Numbered from the stretch's first letter, positions 44,004 through 55,897 are shown. The stretch: 64,000 nt of DNA from Hymenobacter sp. APR13 (GCF_000737515.1 NZ_CP006587.1:2351001-2415000); one strand, 5' to 3'. The notes: generated by a model from the letters alone, not told the origin. Numbers and translations are program-made.

Positions 44004-44078
44004 GGGGCGTTAGCTCAGTTGGTTCAGAGCATTACCTCGACAAGGTAGGGGTCACTGGTTCGAGCCCAGTACGCCCCA
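44004..44078 (+). tRNA. tRNA-Val (anticodon GAC)
   Basis: 75-nt cloverleaf: acceptor GGGGCGT/ACGCCCC, D arm GCTC...GAGC, anticodon stem TTACC/GGTAG with loop TCGACAA (44037-44043), variable loop of 5, T arm ACTGG-TTCGAGC-CCAGT, discriminator A. Anticodon GAC at 44039-44041 reads GUC/GUU valine codons. Position 33 is C instead of the nearly universal U. CCA is not encoded. Confidence 0.93.
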
Positions 44079-44199
44079 CGCATTCCTTCCCGAATCCGAA
44101 ATAACCGCCCTACCGGCGGTTATTTTCGTTTTTGGTGGGGGAGAAGAACATCGTGCAGGGGCGTAGCCGAAGCATGACGCTCTGTTATTTCCTGTCTCT

Positions 44200-45108
44200 A
44201 TGCTCTCCATTGCCTGGGCCCCGCTGTACGCGCATCCGCTGCCGGAAAACCACCGCTTCCCCATGCTCAAGTATGAGCTGCTGCCGGAGCAGCTGCTGCG
44301 CGAGGGCACGGTGCCGGAAAGCGCCTTTTTCGTGCCCCAGCCGCCCCCGGAAGCCGATATTCTGCGCACCCACTCCGCCGACTACTACCAGCGCCTGCGC
44401 GACGGCCAGCTCACGCGCCATGAGGAGCGCGCCACCGGCTTTCCGTGGAGTGGGCAGCTGTTTGAGCGCGAAGTGACCATTCTGGGCGGCACGCTGGAGT
44501 GCGCGCGCCGGGCCCTGCACGGCGGTGTGGCCCTCAACATTGCGGGCGGCACCCACCACGCCTTCCACGACCGGGGTGAAGGTTTCTGCCTGCTCAACGA
44601 CCAGGCCGCCGCCGCCGACTACCTGCTGGCCCACCCCGAATTCAACGTACGTAAGGTGCTGATTGTAGACCTCGACGTGCACCAGGGTAACGGCACGGCC
44701 GCCATCTTCCGGCACGAGCCGCGGGTGTTCACCTTCAGTATGCACGGCGCCCGCAACTACCCGCACCGCAAGGAGCAGTCGGACCTAGACCTGCCGCTGC
44801 CCGACGGCACCGACGACGCCACCTACCTGGCCATGTTACACGATGCGCTGCCGCGCCTGCTGGAAGAGCAGCAGCCCGATTTCGTGTTCTACCTCAGCGG
44901 CGTGGATGTGCTGGAAACCGACAAGCTGGGCCACCTGGCCCTGAGCCGCGCCGGCTGCCGCCTCCGCGACGAGTTTGTGCTGGAGTTGTGCCACCGCCAC
45001 GGCCTGCCGGTGGTGGTGTGCATGGGCGGCGGCTACTCCCCGCGCATCATCGACATTGTGGAAGCCCACGCCAACACCTTCCGCGTGGCGGCGGATTTGT
45101 GGGGGTAA
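44200..45108 (+). CDS. Histone-deacetylase-family zinc hydrolase
   Basis: 302 residues. Arginase/deacetylase fold with His119-His120 (GGTHHAFHD), zinc ligands Asp159 and His161 (VDLDVHQGNGTA) and Asp236 (SGVDVLE), and GGGY (276-279). In bacteria such enzymes act on acetylpolyamines, acetoin-related regulators or unknown acetyl amides; the short form without insertions resembles class IV HDAC11. Cytoplasmic. It is convergent with the polyketide-synthase gene set, so a role there is uncertain. Confidence 0.93.
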   Translation: MLSIAWAPLYAHPLPENHRFPMLKYELLPEQLLREGTVPESAFFVPQPPPEADILRTHSADYYQRLRDGQLTRHEERATGFPWSGQLFEREVTILGGTLECARRALHGGVALNIAGGTHHAFHDRGEGFCLLNDQAAAADYLLAHPEFNVRKVLIVDLDVHQGNGTAAIFRHEPRVFTFSMHGARNYPHRKEQSDLDLPLPDGTDDATYLAMLHDALPRLLEEQQPDFVFYLSGVDVLETDKLGHLALSRAGCRLRDEFVLELCHRHGLPVVVCMGGGYSPRIIDIVEAHANTFRVAADLWG

Positions 45109-45138
45109 GATGGTGGGTTGGTGGATTGGTAGGGTGAT

Positions 45139-45297
45139 GGAACGCGCCACCCAAGCATCTCGCATGAACCTCACCCCCCGGCCCCCTCTCCTGTAGAGAG
45201 GGGGAGCCAGACGAGTTTTTCGGGCGAGTTTTTGGGTAAGCCCACTTCTTGGGAATTACTACGCTGGCGAGATTCCTCGCGCTGCTCGGAATGACGT
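45139..45297. repeat. Dispersed inverted-repeat element, family B, copy 4
   Basis: Right end GATTCCTCGCGCTGCTCGG then ATGACGT (45291-45297). The left end is degenerate. The middle holds an insert absent from copies 1-3, with a CCCCCTCTCC/GAGAGGGGG hairpin and GAGCCAGACGAGTTTT. It is an inverted relative of copy 5 at 46098-46251. The low-complexity tail after it (CACCTCATCACCCCATCACCC) overlaps the stop codon of the methyltransferase gene. Confidence 0.85.
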
Positions 45298-45327
45298 TCT
45301 TTCTTTGCCTGTCACCTCATCACCCCA

Positions 45328-46035
45328 TCACCCAAAAATCACCAACTGCCAACGGAAGGCCCAGCGCCAGCGCAGGCGGTAGTGCCGGATGCCGGCGCGC
45401 TGCAGCAGGTGCTCCCAGTCGGGGCGGGTGAAGGCGCGGGCCACGGACAGGGGCGCGTCGTTCTGTACGAGGTAGGAGCCGCGGAAGAGGCGCGTGAGCC
45501 ACTTGATGCTGTAGTAGGCCAGCGGGTGGCGGTGCAGGTCGTTGATGATGACGGCCAGCCCGGCCTGTTTTTGCCAACTCGCCAGCATTTCGGTTAGCGC
45601 TTCATCAGAGAAGTGGTGGCAGAACAGGCTGCACGTCAGCACGTCGAAGGGTTGCTGCCGGAACTGCTCGGAGAAGATGTCCTGCTGCTGAAAGCTGATT
45701 TCCGGGTAGTCGCGGGCCTTGTCGGCGGCGTAGCGCAGCATAAACGGGTTGGCATCGATGCCGACCAGCTCCACCGGAATCCGGCGGCGGCGGGCCCAGC
45801 GGGCAATGTGGCGCAGGGTGTCGCCGCCGCCGCTGCCCAGGTCGGCGAGGCGCAGGGGGCGGCCCGGCGGCAGCTGCGGGCGCAGCTGCTCCAGCGCGTG
45901 CAGCACCGGCGCATAGCCCCCCAGCCGGGTGTTGATGGTTTCCAGCTCGTCGAGGTTGCGCCGCAGCGCGTCGGAAGCCAACGACAGGTCGTCCATCAGC
46001 TCCTCCTCAGTAGCGCGGCGCGAGAAATCAGGCAT
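45328..46035 (-). CDS. Class I SAM-dependent methyltransferase
   Basis: 235 residues from the ATG at 46035; the longer frame would run through a repeat element. SAM-binding motif I LADLGSGGGDTLRHIA (about 63-78), acidic residue in VELVGIDANPFML, motif IV FDVLTCSLFCHHF. The C-terminal part, RPDWEHLLQRAGI, is of UbiE/small-molecule type. It is the last gene of the flavoprotein - type III PKS - methyltransferase set, so its substrate is probably the polyketide product. Dispersed repeats sit on both sides. Confidence 0.88.
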   Translation of the reverse strand: MPDFSRRATEEELMDDLSLASDALRRNLDELETINTRLGGYAPVLHALEQLRPQLPPGRPLRLADLGSGGGDTLRHIARWARRRRIPVELVGIDANPFMLRYAADKARDYPEISFQQQDIFSEQFRQQPFDVLTCSLFCHHFSDEALTEMLASWQKQAGLAVIINDLHRHPLAYYSIKWLTRLFRGSYLVQNDAPLSVARAFTRPDWEHLLQRAGIRHYRLRWRWAFRWQLVIFG

Positions 46036-46097
46036 GACGGTGGGGTGGAGGATGGGTGGGTTGGTGGATTTGTGGGGTGGGGAGAAACGAAGGAAGA

Positions 46098-46251
46098 ACG
46101 TCATTCCGAGCTTGCGAGGAATCTCGCCAGCGTAGTAATTTCCAAGGAGCGGGCTTACCCAAAAAACTCGTCTGGCTCCCCCTCTCCACGGGAGAGGGGG
46201 CCGGGGGGTGAGGCGCACGCCAGATGCTTCGGCTGCGCCGCTGCATGACGT
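46098..46251. repeat. Dispersed inverted-repeat element, family B, copy 5
   Basis: Begins ACGTCATTCCGAGCTTGCG (46098) and ends GCCGCTGCATGACGT (46251). Reverse-complementary to copy 4 at 45139-45297 over most of its length, including the GGAGAGGGGG hairpin insert. It lies between the methyltransferase and polyketide synthase genes. Confidence 0.88.
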
Positions 46252-46284
46252 TCCAATCCGCCAGCCCACCACCCCATCACTCCA

Positions 46285-47394
46285 CTATACCACCACCCGT
46301 AGCAACATGGCTTCCAGCGTGAGGCCGGGGCCGAAGGCGAAGCTCAGGATGGGCGCCCCAGCGTCGGCAGCCGTGAAGCCACCCAGCAGCTCGCGCAGCA
46401 CAAACAGCACCGTCGCCGACGACATATTGCCGTATTCGCGCAGCACGTGGTAGGCGGGGGCGTTGTCCTGCTTGCTGAGGCCCAGCTCCTGCTCGATGGT
46501 TTCGAGGATGCGCCGCCCGCCCGGGTGAATGGCAAAGTGGCGGATGTCGGCCAGCTGCACCGGCAGGTTGCGCAGCAAGTCGTCGGTGAGCTTGCGGATG
46601 CCGCGCTGAATGAGCTTGGGTACGTACGACGACAGCGTCATCTCAAACCCGAAGTCGTTGACGTGCCAAGCCATGTCGGCGTGGCCGTCGGGCTCCAAGC
46701 CGCAGTGGAAGGCTTCCATGGCCAGATGCGGCCGGCTGCCCGTGGGCGTGCCCACCACCAGCGCCGCCGCCGCGCCGTCGCCGAACAGGGCGTTGGAAAT
46801 CAGGTGGTCTTCCTCGTGGTGCTTCTGGAAATGAATGGTGCACAGCTCGGTGCACACCACCAGCACGCGGGCCCCGGCATTGGCGCGGCAGATGGCGTCG
46901 GCCAGCTTCAGGGCGTTGAAGGCCGCGTAGCAGCCCATGAAGTTCACGCAGGTGCGCTGAATATCGGGCCGCAGGCCCAGCCGGTTCACCAGCTCAATAT
47001 CGAGACCCGGCGCATACATGCCGGTGCAGCTCACCGAAATCAGGTGCGTGATGGTGTCGGCGGCCACTTCCGGGGCCTGCTGCAGGCAGCTTTCGGCGGC
47101 GGCGGCGGCCAGCGGCAGCGCCTCCTGCCGGTATACCCGCATGCGCGCCCCCACCGACGGAAACGGCTCCAGGTCGGGCGTGTTCGGGAAGAAGGTGAAG
47201 TCGCCGTTGGCGCGGCCGTAGTCGGGCAGCACGGTGTAGCGGTGCCCGATGCCCGACACCCGGTAGAGGGCCCGGAGCTTGCGGGTGTCAGCATCATCGA
47301 ACTGCAGGGCGCGGGCCATGAAATCCCCGATCTGGGCTTGTAGAAGACGGTGGGGCGGGTTGGCAGTGCCGATGGCACTCAAATAGCTGATCAT
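46285..47394 (-). CDS. Type III polyketide synthase
   Basis: 369 residues, chalcone/stilbene-synthase fold. Catalytic triad: Cys155 (NFMGCYAAFNALKLAD), His290 (FAIHPGG) and Asn323 (YGNMSSATVLFVL); SFAFGPGLTLEAMLL is the C-terminal signature. Homodimeric, cytoplasmic; extends an acyl-CoA starter with malonyl-CoA to alkylresorcinols, alkylpyrones or related products. The flavoprotein upstream (116 bp) and the methyltransferase downstream point to tailoring of a phenolic lipid, as in srsABC of Streptomyces; the product is not determined. Confidence 0.95.
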   Translation of the reverse strand: MISYLSAIGTANPPHRLLQAQIGDFMARALQFDDADTRKLRALYRVSGIGHRYTVLPDYGRANGDFTFFPNTPDLEPFPSVGARMRVYRQEALPLAAAAAESCLQQAPEVAADTITHLISVSCTGMYAPGLDIELVNRLGLRPDIQRTCVNFMGCYAAFNALKLADAICRANAGARVLVVCTELCTIHFQKHHEEDHLISNALFGDGAAAALVVGTPTGSRPHLAMEAFHCGLEPDGHADMAWHVNDFGFEMTLSSYVPKLIQRGIRKLTDDLLRNLPVQLADIRHFAIHPGGRRILETIEQELGLSKQDNAPAYHVLREYGNMSSATVLFVLRELLGGFTAADAGAPILSFAFGPGLTLEAMLLRVVV

Positions 47395-47509
47395 TGACTG
47401 CAGTATACGAAATTAGGTAGCGTGTGGAAGAGGCAGGGAGCGGAAAGCGGAAATACTACACGGCGCTGCGGCGCCGGCGGAGCCATATACGGGCCGCGGG
47501 CCGGAAGGC

Positions 47510-48628
47510 CTAGAACGGCTGCCCGTGGGTGCGGCGCATGAGGGCGCGCACGGCGGCCGGCAGGTATCGCAGGCCGCCCACCACGGCCTCGCTGAGCACT
47601 GGCTGGCCAAACAGTCCCTGCACCAGCCGTCCTACCCGCAGCCGCTGCCCGAAGTGGCGCTGCCAGTCGTGGCGGTAGTGCGTTTCCAGCGTGGCGCGGG
47701 TGGTGCGGCCCTGCAGGAAGTCGTGGAGGTGGGTGGCGGCCAGCTGCGCGCCGTGCAGGGCCATAGCCATGCCGTTGCCGCAGAGCGGTGTAATCAGGCC
47801 CGCCGCGTCGCCGCACAGCAGCATGTGCTCTTCCACGCACGACTTGGGCGCGAAGGATATTTCGTTGATGACCTCAGGCTGGGCGTACAGGTACTCGGCC
47901 TCCGTGAGGATGCGCCGCAGGTGCGGGTTGCAACCCAGCACGTTGGCTTCCAGCTGCGCGATGGTGCCCTGGCTTTTCAGGTTCTGGCGCGTGGTGAGGT
48001 AGCAGAAGCACAGCCGGTCGTCCTCTACCGCCGATATGCCCGCGTAGCCGTCGGCGAAGTTGTGCAGCGCAATCAGGTCGGTGGGGTAGCCGGGCAGGCG
48101 CAGGTGATGCTTGACGCCGATATAGGGCGAGCGTTGCTGAAAAAACGGCCGCTGTAGCTGCCTATCAAAGGCACTGCGCTTGCCGAAGGCGCCCAGCACC
48201 GTGCGCGCCGTCAGCTGCCGCCCATCGGCCAGCATGACAGTGTGGCTGTCGGTGGCCGCCTCGAAGGCCACGGCTGTGACGGTGGCCTGCTGCAGCACCG
48301 TGACGCCGCGGGCTTCCGCCAGCCGGCACAGGTGCAGATCGAGCGTGTAGCGGCTCACCCCAAACCCGCCCAGATCCAGCGGCAACGACAGTAGACGGCC
48401 GGCCGGCGAACTGAGGGCGAACCGGGTGAGCTGGGCTGGCTGCAGCACCGCCGGGTCGGCCTCAAGGCGCCGCAGATACGGCAGCACCTCGTTGGAAATG
48501 TACTCGCCGCACACCCGATGAAACGGATACTGCTGCCGCTCCACCACAGTCACGGCGTAGCCGCGCATACGCAGGTCCAAGGCCGCCACCAGCCCCCCCA
48601 ATCCACCACCGATAATGAGAACGTCCAA
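47510..48628 (-). CDS. FAD-dependent oxidoreductase of the PKS set
   Basis: 372 residues. FAD motif DVLIIGGGLGGLVAALDLRMRGYAVTVVER at the N-terminus, FHRVCGEYISNEVL, and the second FAD site LLCGDAAGLITPLCGNGMAMALHGAQLAA. Belongs to the geranylgeranyl-reductase / aromatic-hydroxylase-like group. First gene of the set; by analogy with SrsC it could hydroxylate the polyketide ring before methylation, but a reductase role is also possible. Confidence 0.9.
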   Translation of the reverse strand: MDVLIIGGGLGGLVAALDLRMRGYAVTVVERQQYPFHRVCGEYISNEVLPYLRRLEADPAVLQPAQLTRFALSSPAGRLLSLPLDLGGFGVSRYTLDLHLCRLAEARGVTVLQQATVTAVAFEAATDSHTVMLADGRQLTARTVLGAFGKRSAFDRQLQRPFFQQRSPYIGVKHHLRLPGYPTDLIALHNFADGYAGISAVEDDRLCFCYLTTRQNLKSQGTIAQLEANVLGCNPHLRRILTEAEYLYAQPEVINEISFAPKSCVEEHMLLCGDAAGLITPLCGNGMAMALHGAQLAATHLHDFLQGRTTRATLETHYRHDWQRHFGQRLRVGRLVQGLFGQPVLSEAVVGGLRYLPAAVRALMRRTHGQPF

Positions 48629-48724
48629 CTTGATTTATCCGGTAAGAGGCTGAAAAAGAGGCTGAAAAAGGGCGGTTTGTCGAAGAGGAGTTATATTTTA
48701 TCGGTCTATTCGGAAATAGCGCAA

Positions 48725-48732
48725 TATCTTTG
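48725..48732 (+). promoter_or_regulatory. Candidate -7 element of the T9SS miniprotein gene
   Basis: TATCTTTG matches TAnnTTTG exactly, about 70 bp before the start codon at 48805. The region upstream is AT-rich; a -33 element is not clear. Confidence 0.45.
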
Positions 48733-48804
48733 CAAACCTAATTAAGCGCCGAACGTTTCACCAAGTATTCTGCTCGCGCCCATTCCTCTGCCTTACAGCC
48801 CACT

Positions 48805-49161
48805 ATGATGCAACTCCTACGCTATTTTCTACTATTTCTGCTACTTGGCAGCTCTCTGCAGAGCCAAGCCGCAAAGGGCCCAGCTGCTCGCCCTGCGCGG
48901 CCCGCCGAAGAACGCACCCTGCTGATTTACCCGAACCCGAGCACGGGTATCGTGCATATTGCCATCAATGGCTTTGAAGGCCGCAAACTGGAGTTGCGGG
49001 TACTCAACGTCATCGGCTCGGTTATCTACCGCGAAACCATCACCGAGCTCAACGACCGGTTCACCAAAACCCTTGACCTGAGCAAGTTTGCCAACGGCCT
49101 CTACTACGTGAAGCTCGAAGGCGACAATGCTAGTGAAATGCGCAAGCTTGTTATCCGCTGA
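48805..49161 (+). CDS. Miniprotein made of signal peptide plus T9SS type A sorting domain
   Basis: 118 residues. Signal peptide (LLRYFLLFLLLGSSLQSQA), a short Ala/Pro spacer, then directly a type A sorting domain: LLIYPNPSTGIVHIAI, LELRVLNVIGSVIY, TLDLSKFANGLYYVKLE, MRKLVIR. In T9SS this domain is the C-terminal secretion signal of large cargo proteins; here no cargo domain precedes it. Probably a small secreted or surface protein, or a remnant. The frame is intact, with a promoter and terminator. Confidence 0.88.
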   Translation: MMQLLRYFLLFLLLGSSLQSQAAKGPAARPARPAEERTLLIYPNPSTGIVHIAINGFEGRKLELRVLNVIGSVIYRETITELNDRFTKTLDLSKFANGLYYVKLEGDNASEMRKLVIR

Positions 49162-49197
49162 AGTGTAGCTGGCTAGCTGCCACTGACGCATACATAG

Positions 49198-49231
49198 AAA
49201 AGGCCCCGTCTGCAACCAGACGGGGCCTTTT
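49198..49231. terminator. Bidirectional intrinsic terminator
   Basis: A perfect 14-bp stem (49198-49211 with 49218-49231) with a 6-nt loop, A-run and T-run on the two sides. It serves the T9SS miniprotein gene and the small minus-strand gene at 49254. Confidence 0.92.
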
Positions 49232-49253
49232 CATTTATGCGAGCAACCAGCCG

Positions 49254-49373
49254 TTAGCGGCGGTTTTTGGCGCGTACGGGGATAGGCTTCAGCGAAGCTT
49301 TCAGTTGATCGATGGTATTGAGGGAAAACAGGGCCGTGGCAACCGCTACGCCCAGAAAAATCAGAAGTGACAT
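49254..49373 (-). CDS. 39-residue single-pass membrane miniprotein
   Basis: Short frame from the ATG at 49373 to the TAA at 49254. Residues 1-18 are hydrophobic (MSLLIFLGVAVATALFSL), followed by NTIDQLKASLKPIPVRAKNRR, an amphipathic stretch with a basic tail: the layout of a small membrane-anchored protein with its C-terminus in the cytoplasm. A terminator follows the stop codon by 23 bp. Existence as a gene is inferred from this arrangement; no homologue is known to me. Confidence 0.5.
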   Translation of the reverse strand: MSLLIFLGVAVATALFSLNTIDQLKASLKPIPVRAKNRR

Positions 49374-49568
49374 GCTACAGTGCGTTAGAAACAGCGAAAA
49401 AAATCCCGGCCCCACCTTCAGCCTAACAGCCTTATTCGTGGCATCGGGAACTGCCTATACAACTACGAAAGCCCCTCAGTAGTTGCAGTATAATTTGGGC
49501 ATTCGCAGAAATCCCTCTGCTTGCCTGAATGACACCCTATTTCAGGTCTGCGCCGGGCCGGCTGCTCT

Positions 49569-50624
49569 TCAGGATGTGGCCAGCAGATGCTCTACCACGT
49601 GGTGGGCATCGGGGCCCGCGCCACCCATGAGGGCCGAGCTGCGGCTGTTCAGCCAGGGCAGGCCCAAAAAAGCTACGCCCGGTGCATCCGTAAGGCCGTA
49701 TCGGTGGCGTGGAGAACCGTCGGCCTCGAAAATGGGCAGCTTGATCCAGTCAAAATCGGGGCCGAAGCCGGTGGCCCATACCACGGCTGCCAGAGGCGGT
49801 GTGGTGGCGCGGCGGCCCTGCAGTGTGCCCTCGGCGGTGGCCCCGGTAGCCCGGCCCATAAACTGCGCGTTCGGAAACTGGCGCAGGCGCTGCAAGTCGC
49901 CGAGCACGACCGGCTCGGGGCGGTGCATCATGGCCCGGCCTGCAAAGTTGTAGCGCGACACGCGCAGCATGCCCGTGGCCTTCAGCAGCACCCAGGTAGC
50001 CTGATTGTTGGGGAAGGCTGGCGTCTGGTCGTCGAAGGCGGCAAACACGGGGCGGCCGCTGCTGGCCAGGTCGGCGGCAATCTGCAGGGCGGAGTTGCCG
50101 CTGCCTACCACCGCCACGGGGCCGGCGGCGGCTATCTGCGTGGGGTTGCGGTAATGGCTGCTGTGGAGCTGCTGCACGCTGGCCGGCAGCTGCCCGGCAA
50201 ACGCCGGAATCCGCGGGGCAGAGTAGGCACCGGTGCTCACAATCACGCGCCGGACCTGATAGGTTTGGCCCGTGTGGGTGCCCACCACGTAGCCGCCAGC
50301 CGGGTTGGGAGTCAGCGAAACGGCTTTCTGCCCGGTATGCACCCTGAACCCGAAGTGGGCGGCGTAGTTGCGCAGATACGTAGCGGCCTCATCCTTGGAC
50401 GGATAGTGCAGCGCGGGCCCCGGCCAGGGCCGGCCGGGCAGCCCGCTGGCCCACTGCGGCGAAAATAGCCGCAACGCGTCGAAGCGCGTCGCCCAGATGT
50501 CACCCACGGCCTGACGTTCCTCCAGAAGTGCAAAATCTACGCCGCGCTGCTGCAGGTAGTAGGCCGCCGCCAGGCCCGCCTGGCCGGCCCCGATGATGAG
50601 CGTATCAAGCGTAATAGGGGTCAT
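49569..50624 (-). CDS. Flavin-containing monooxygenase-like oxidoreductase (CzcO-like)
   Basis: 351 residues. FAD motif TLIIGAGQAGLAAAYYLQQRG, the FMO-type segment YPSKDEAATYLRNYAAHF, NADPH motif PVAVVGSGNSALQIAADLA, and VVWATGFGPDFDWIKLP. Belongs to NAD(P)/FAD oxidoreductases that include Baeyer-Villiger and N-hydroxylating enzymes; substrate unknown. Single gene. Confidence 0.92.
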   Translation of the reverse strand: MTPITLDTLIIGAGQAGLAAAYYLQQRGVDFALLEERQAVGDIWATRFDALRLFSPQWASGLPGRPWPGPALHYPSKDEAATYLRNYAAHFGFRVHTGQKAVSLTPNPAGGYVVGTHTGQTYQVRRVIVSTGAYSAPRIPAFAGQLPASVQQLHSSHYRNPTQIAAAGPVAVVGSGNSALQIAADLASSGRPVFAAFDDQTPAFPNNQATWVLLKATGMLRVSRYNFAGRAMMHRPEPVVLGDLQRLRQFPNAQFMGRATGATAEGTLQGRRATTPPLAAVVWATGFGPDFDWIKLPIFEADGSPRHRYGLTDAPGVAFLGLPWLNSRSSALMGGAGPDAHHVVEHLLATS

Positions 50625-50711
50625 GCAGCGGCCGAAAAGGAGTGAAGAAGGAAAGTGGGCGAAGATACAGGCTGGCAGCGTTGCCGTTGGCAGGCGCAGC
50701 GGGACAGGTGC

Positions 50712-54281
<3,570 letters not shown>

Positions 54282-54344
54282 GGCTTACAGCTCAAAGGAA
54301 AGCGTCGCAGAAGGAAGGGGGCGACTGTTCGGCCGGGCAGGTAA

Positions 54345-55709
54345 CTACCGCAGCCGCACCTCGTTGTTCTGAGCCATACGATAAATGGTGGACTTCCCGA
54401 TTTGCAGCTTGGCAGCCACCTGCAAAATATTTCCCTGATGAGCATCCAGGTAGCGCTGCACAATGGTGGCCACCTGAGTCCGCAACGACTCATTCGCTGG
54501 CATGAGCCCACTGCCGCCGCCACTCTGCGCCCGCAACGACAGGTCTTGCGGCTGAATGACATCGTGCTCGGCTAGCACGGCGGCCAGCTCCACCACCGCT
54601 TTCAGCTCGCGCACGTTGCCCGGAAACGGGTAGCGCAGCAGCAGATTTCGGGCCTCCTCCGACAGCCGGCAGGCTGCCATGTTGTTTTGCTGGCAAAACT
54701 CGCTGAGGAAGGAGTCGGCCAGCAGCAGCACGTCCTGGCCTCGCTCACGCAGTGGCGGCAGCACTATCGGCAGCCCCAGCAGGCGGTAGTAAAGGTCTTC
54801 GCGAAAGTTGCCCTGCTGCACTTCGGCGGCCAGGTCGCGGTGGGTGGCCACCATCAGGCGGGCGTCAAACGGAATGGGGGCGCCGCCGCCCACCCGGGAC
54901 ACTTCGCGCTCCTGTAGCACCCGTAGGAGCTTAGCCTGCATTTCCAGCGGCATTTCAGCAATTTCATCCAGAAACAGCGTGCCGTGGTTGGCTTCCTCGA
55001 AGCGTCCGATGCGGCGGCTCACTGCCCCGGTAAAAGCTCCTTTTTCGTGCCCGAACAACTCGCTTTCCAGCAGTTCCCGCGGAATGGCAGCCAGATTCAC
55101 GGCCACAAAAGCATGCTCGCGCCGCGGCGACAGATAGTGAATGGCCTTGGCAACCAGTTCTTTGCCAGTGCCGGTTTCGCCGCTCACCGAAACCGTAATA
55201 TTGGTGCGGGCAGCTTTCTCAATCAAAGTATTGAGCTGGTGCATTTGGGAGCTGTTTCCCAAAATGGCACGGGTTGGGTCGTACTTGATGCCGATTTGCT
55301 CGCGCAGCCGCTCGTTTTCGCGGCGCAGCTGAATCTGCTTGCGCACGTTGCCCGCCGAGTTCCAGAGTCGGTCGGCGGTTTCCTCGTCTTTCACGAGGTA
55401 GTCGTAGGCGCCCTGGCGTAGCAGGCCAATGGCCGTGCGTACATCTTCCTGCCCCGAAATGATAATGACGGCTACTTCCGGCAGCCGCTCCTTTATCTGG
55501 CGCAGCACCTCGTCGCCTTTGCCATCGGGCAGGTTGTAGTCTAGGGTAATCAGGTCCGGCTTCTCGCTCAGATGGTCGAGGCAGGCCTGAGCCGTTACGA
55601 AACGCTGGATCTGGTAATCGGGGTCCTGGCCCAGTTTGTATTCGAGCAGTTCGCCATACCAGGCATTGTCTTCGACAATGAAAATATGGATGGGGGAGGT
55701 AGCAGACAT
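54345..55709 (-). CDS. Sigma-54-dependent response regulator (NtrC type)
   Basis: 454 residues from the ATG at 55709. Receiver with Asp57 (LITLDYNLPDGKG), AAA+ domain with Walker A GETGTGKE (177-184), the sigma-54-contacting loop GAFTGA (224-229), Walker B GTLFLDEIAEM, and a C-terminal Fis-type HTH (LQVAAKLQIGKSTIYRMAQ). It activates sigma-54 promoters by binding upstream palindromes. The divergent T9SS gene has a matching promoter and palindrome (55898-55931, 55999-56014). Confidence 0.96.
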   Translation of the reverse strand: MSATSPIHIFIVEDNAWYGELLEYKLGQDPDYQIQRFVTAQACLDHLSEKPDLITLDYNLPDGKGDEVLRQIKERLPEVAVIIISGQEDVRTAIGLLRQGAYDYLVKDEETADRLWNSAGNVRKQIQLRRENERLREQIGIKYDPTRAILGNSSQMHQLNTLIEKAARTNITVSVSGETGTGKELVAKAIHYLSPRREHAFVAVNLAAIPRELLESELFGHEKGAFTGAVSRRIGRFEEANHGTLFLDEIAEMPLEMQAKLLRVLQEREVSRVGGGAPIPFDARLMVATHRDLAAEVQQGNFREDLYYRLLGLPIVLPPLRERGQDVLLLADSFLSEFCQQNNMAACRLSEEARNLLLRYPFPGNVRELKAVVELAAVLAEHDVIQPQDLSLRAQSGGGSGLMPANESLRTQVATIVQRYLDAHQGNILQVAAKLQIGKSTIYRMAQNNEVRLR

Positions 55710-55897
55710 GGATAGCAACAATGCGTAGCCGACTGTAGCGAAGCCAACCAAGCCACAGGCCCCATAAACAGACCCTGTGAAACAGGGTGATTCGGATGGC
55801 TGTGCAGGCTGGTTGTTTGGTTTTCGATAGCTGGGGCGGAGATGAAAAGGAGCAGAAAGGTGCGAGTATAACAGGGAAAAATGGGCTTTACCATTTA

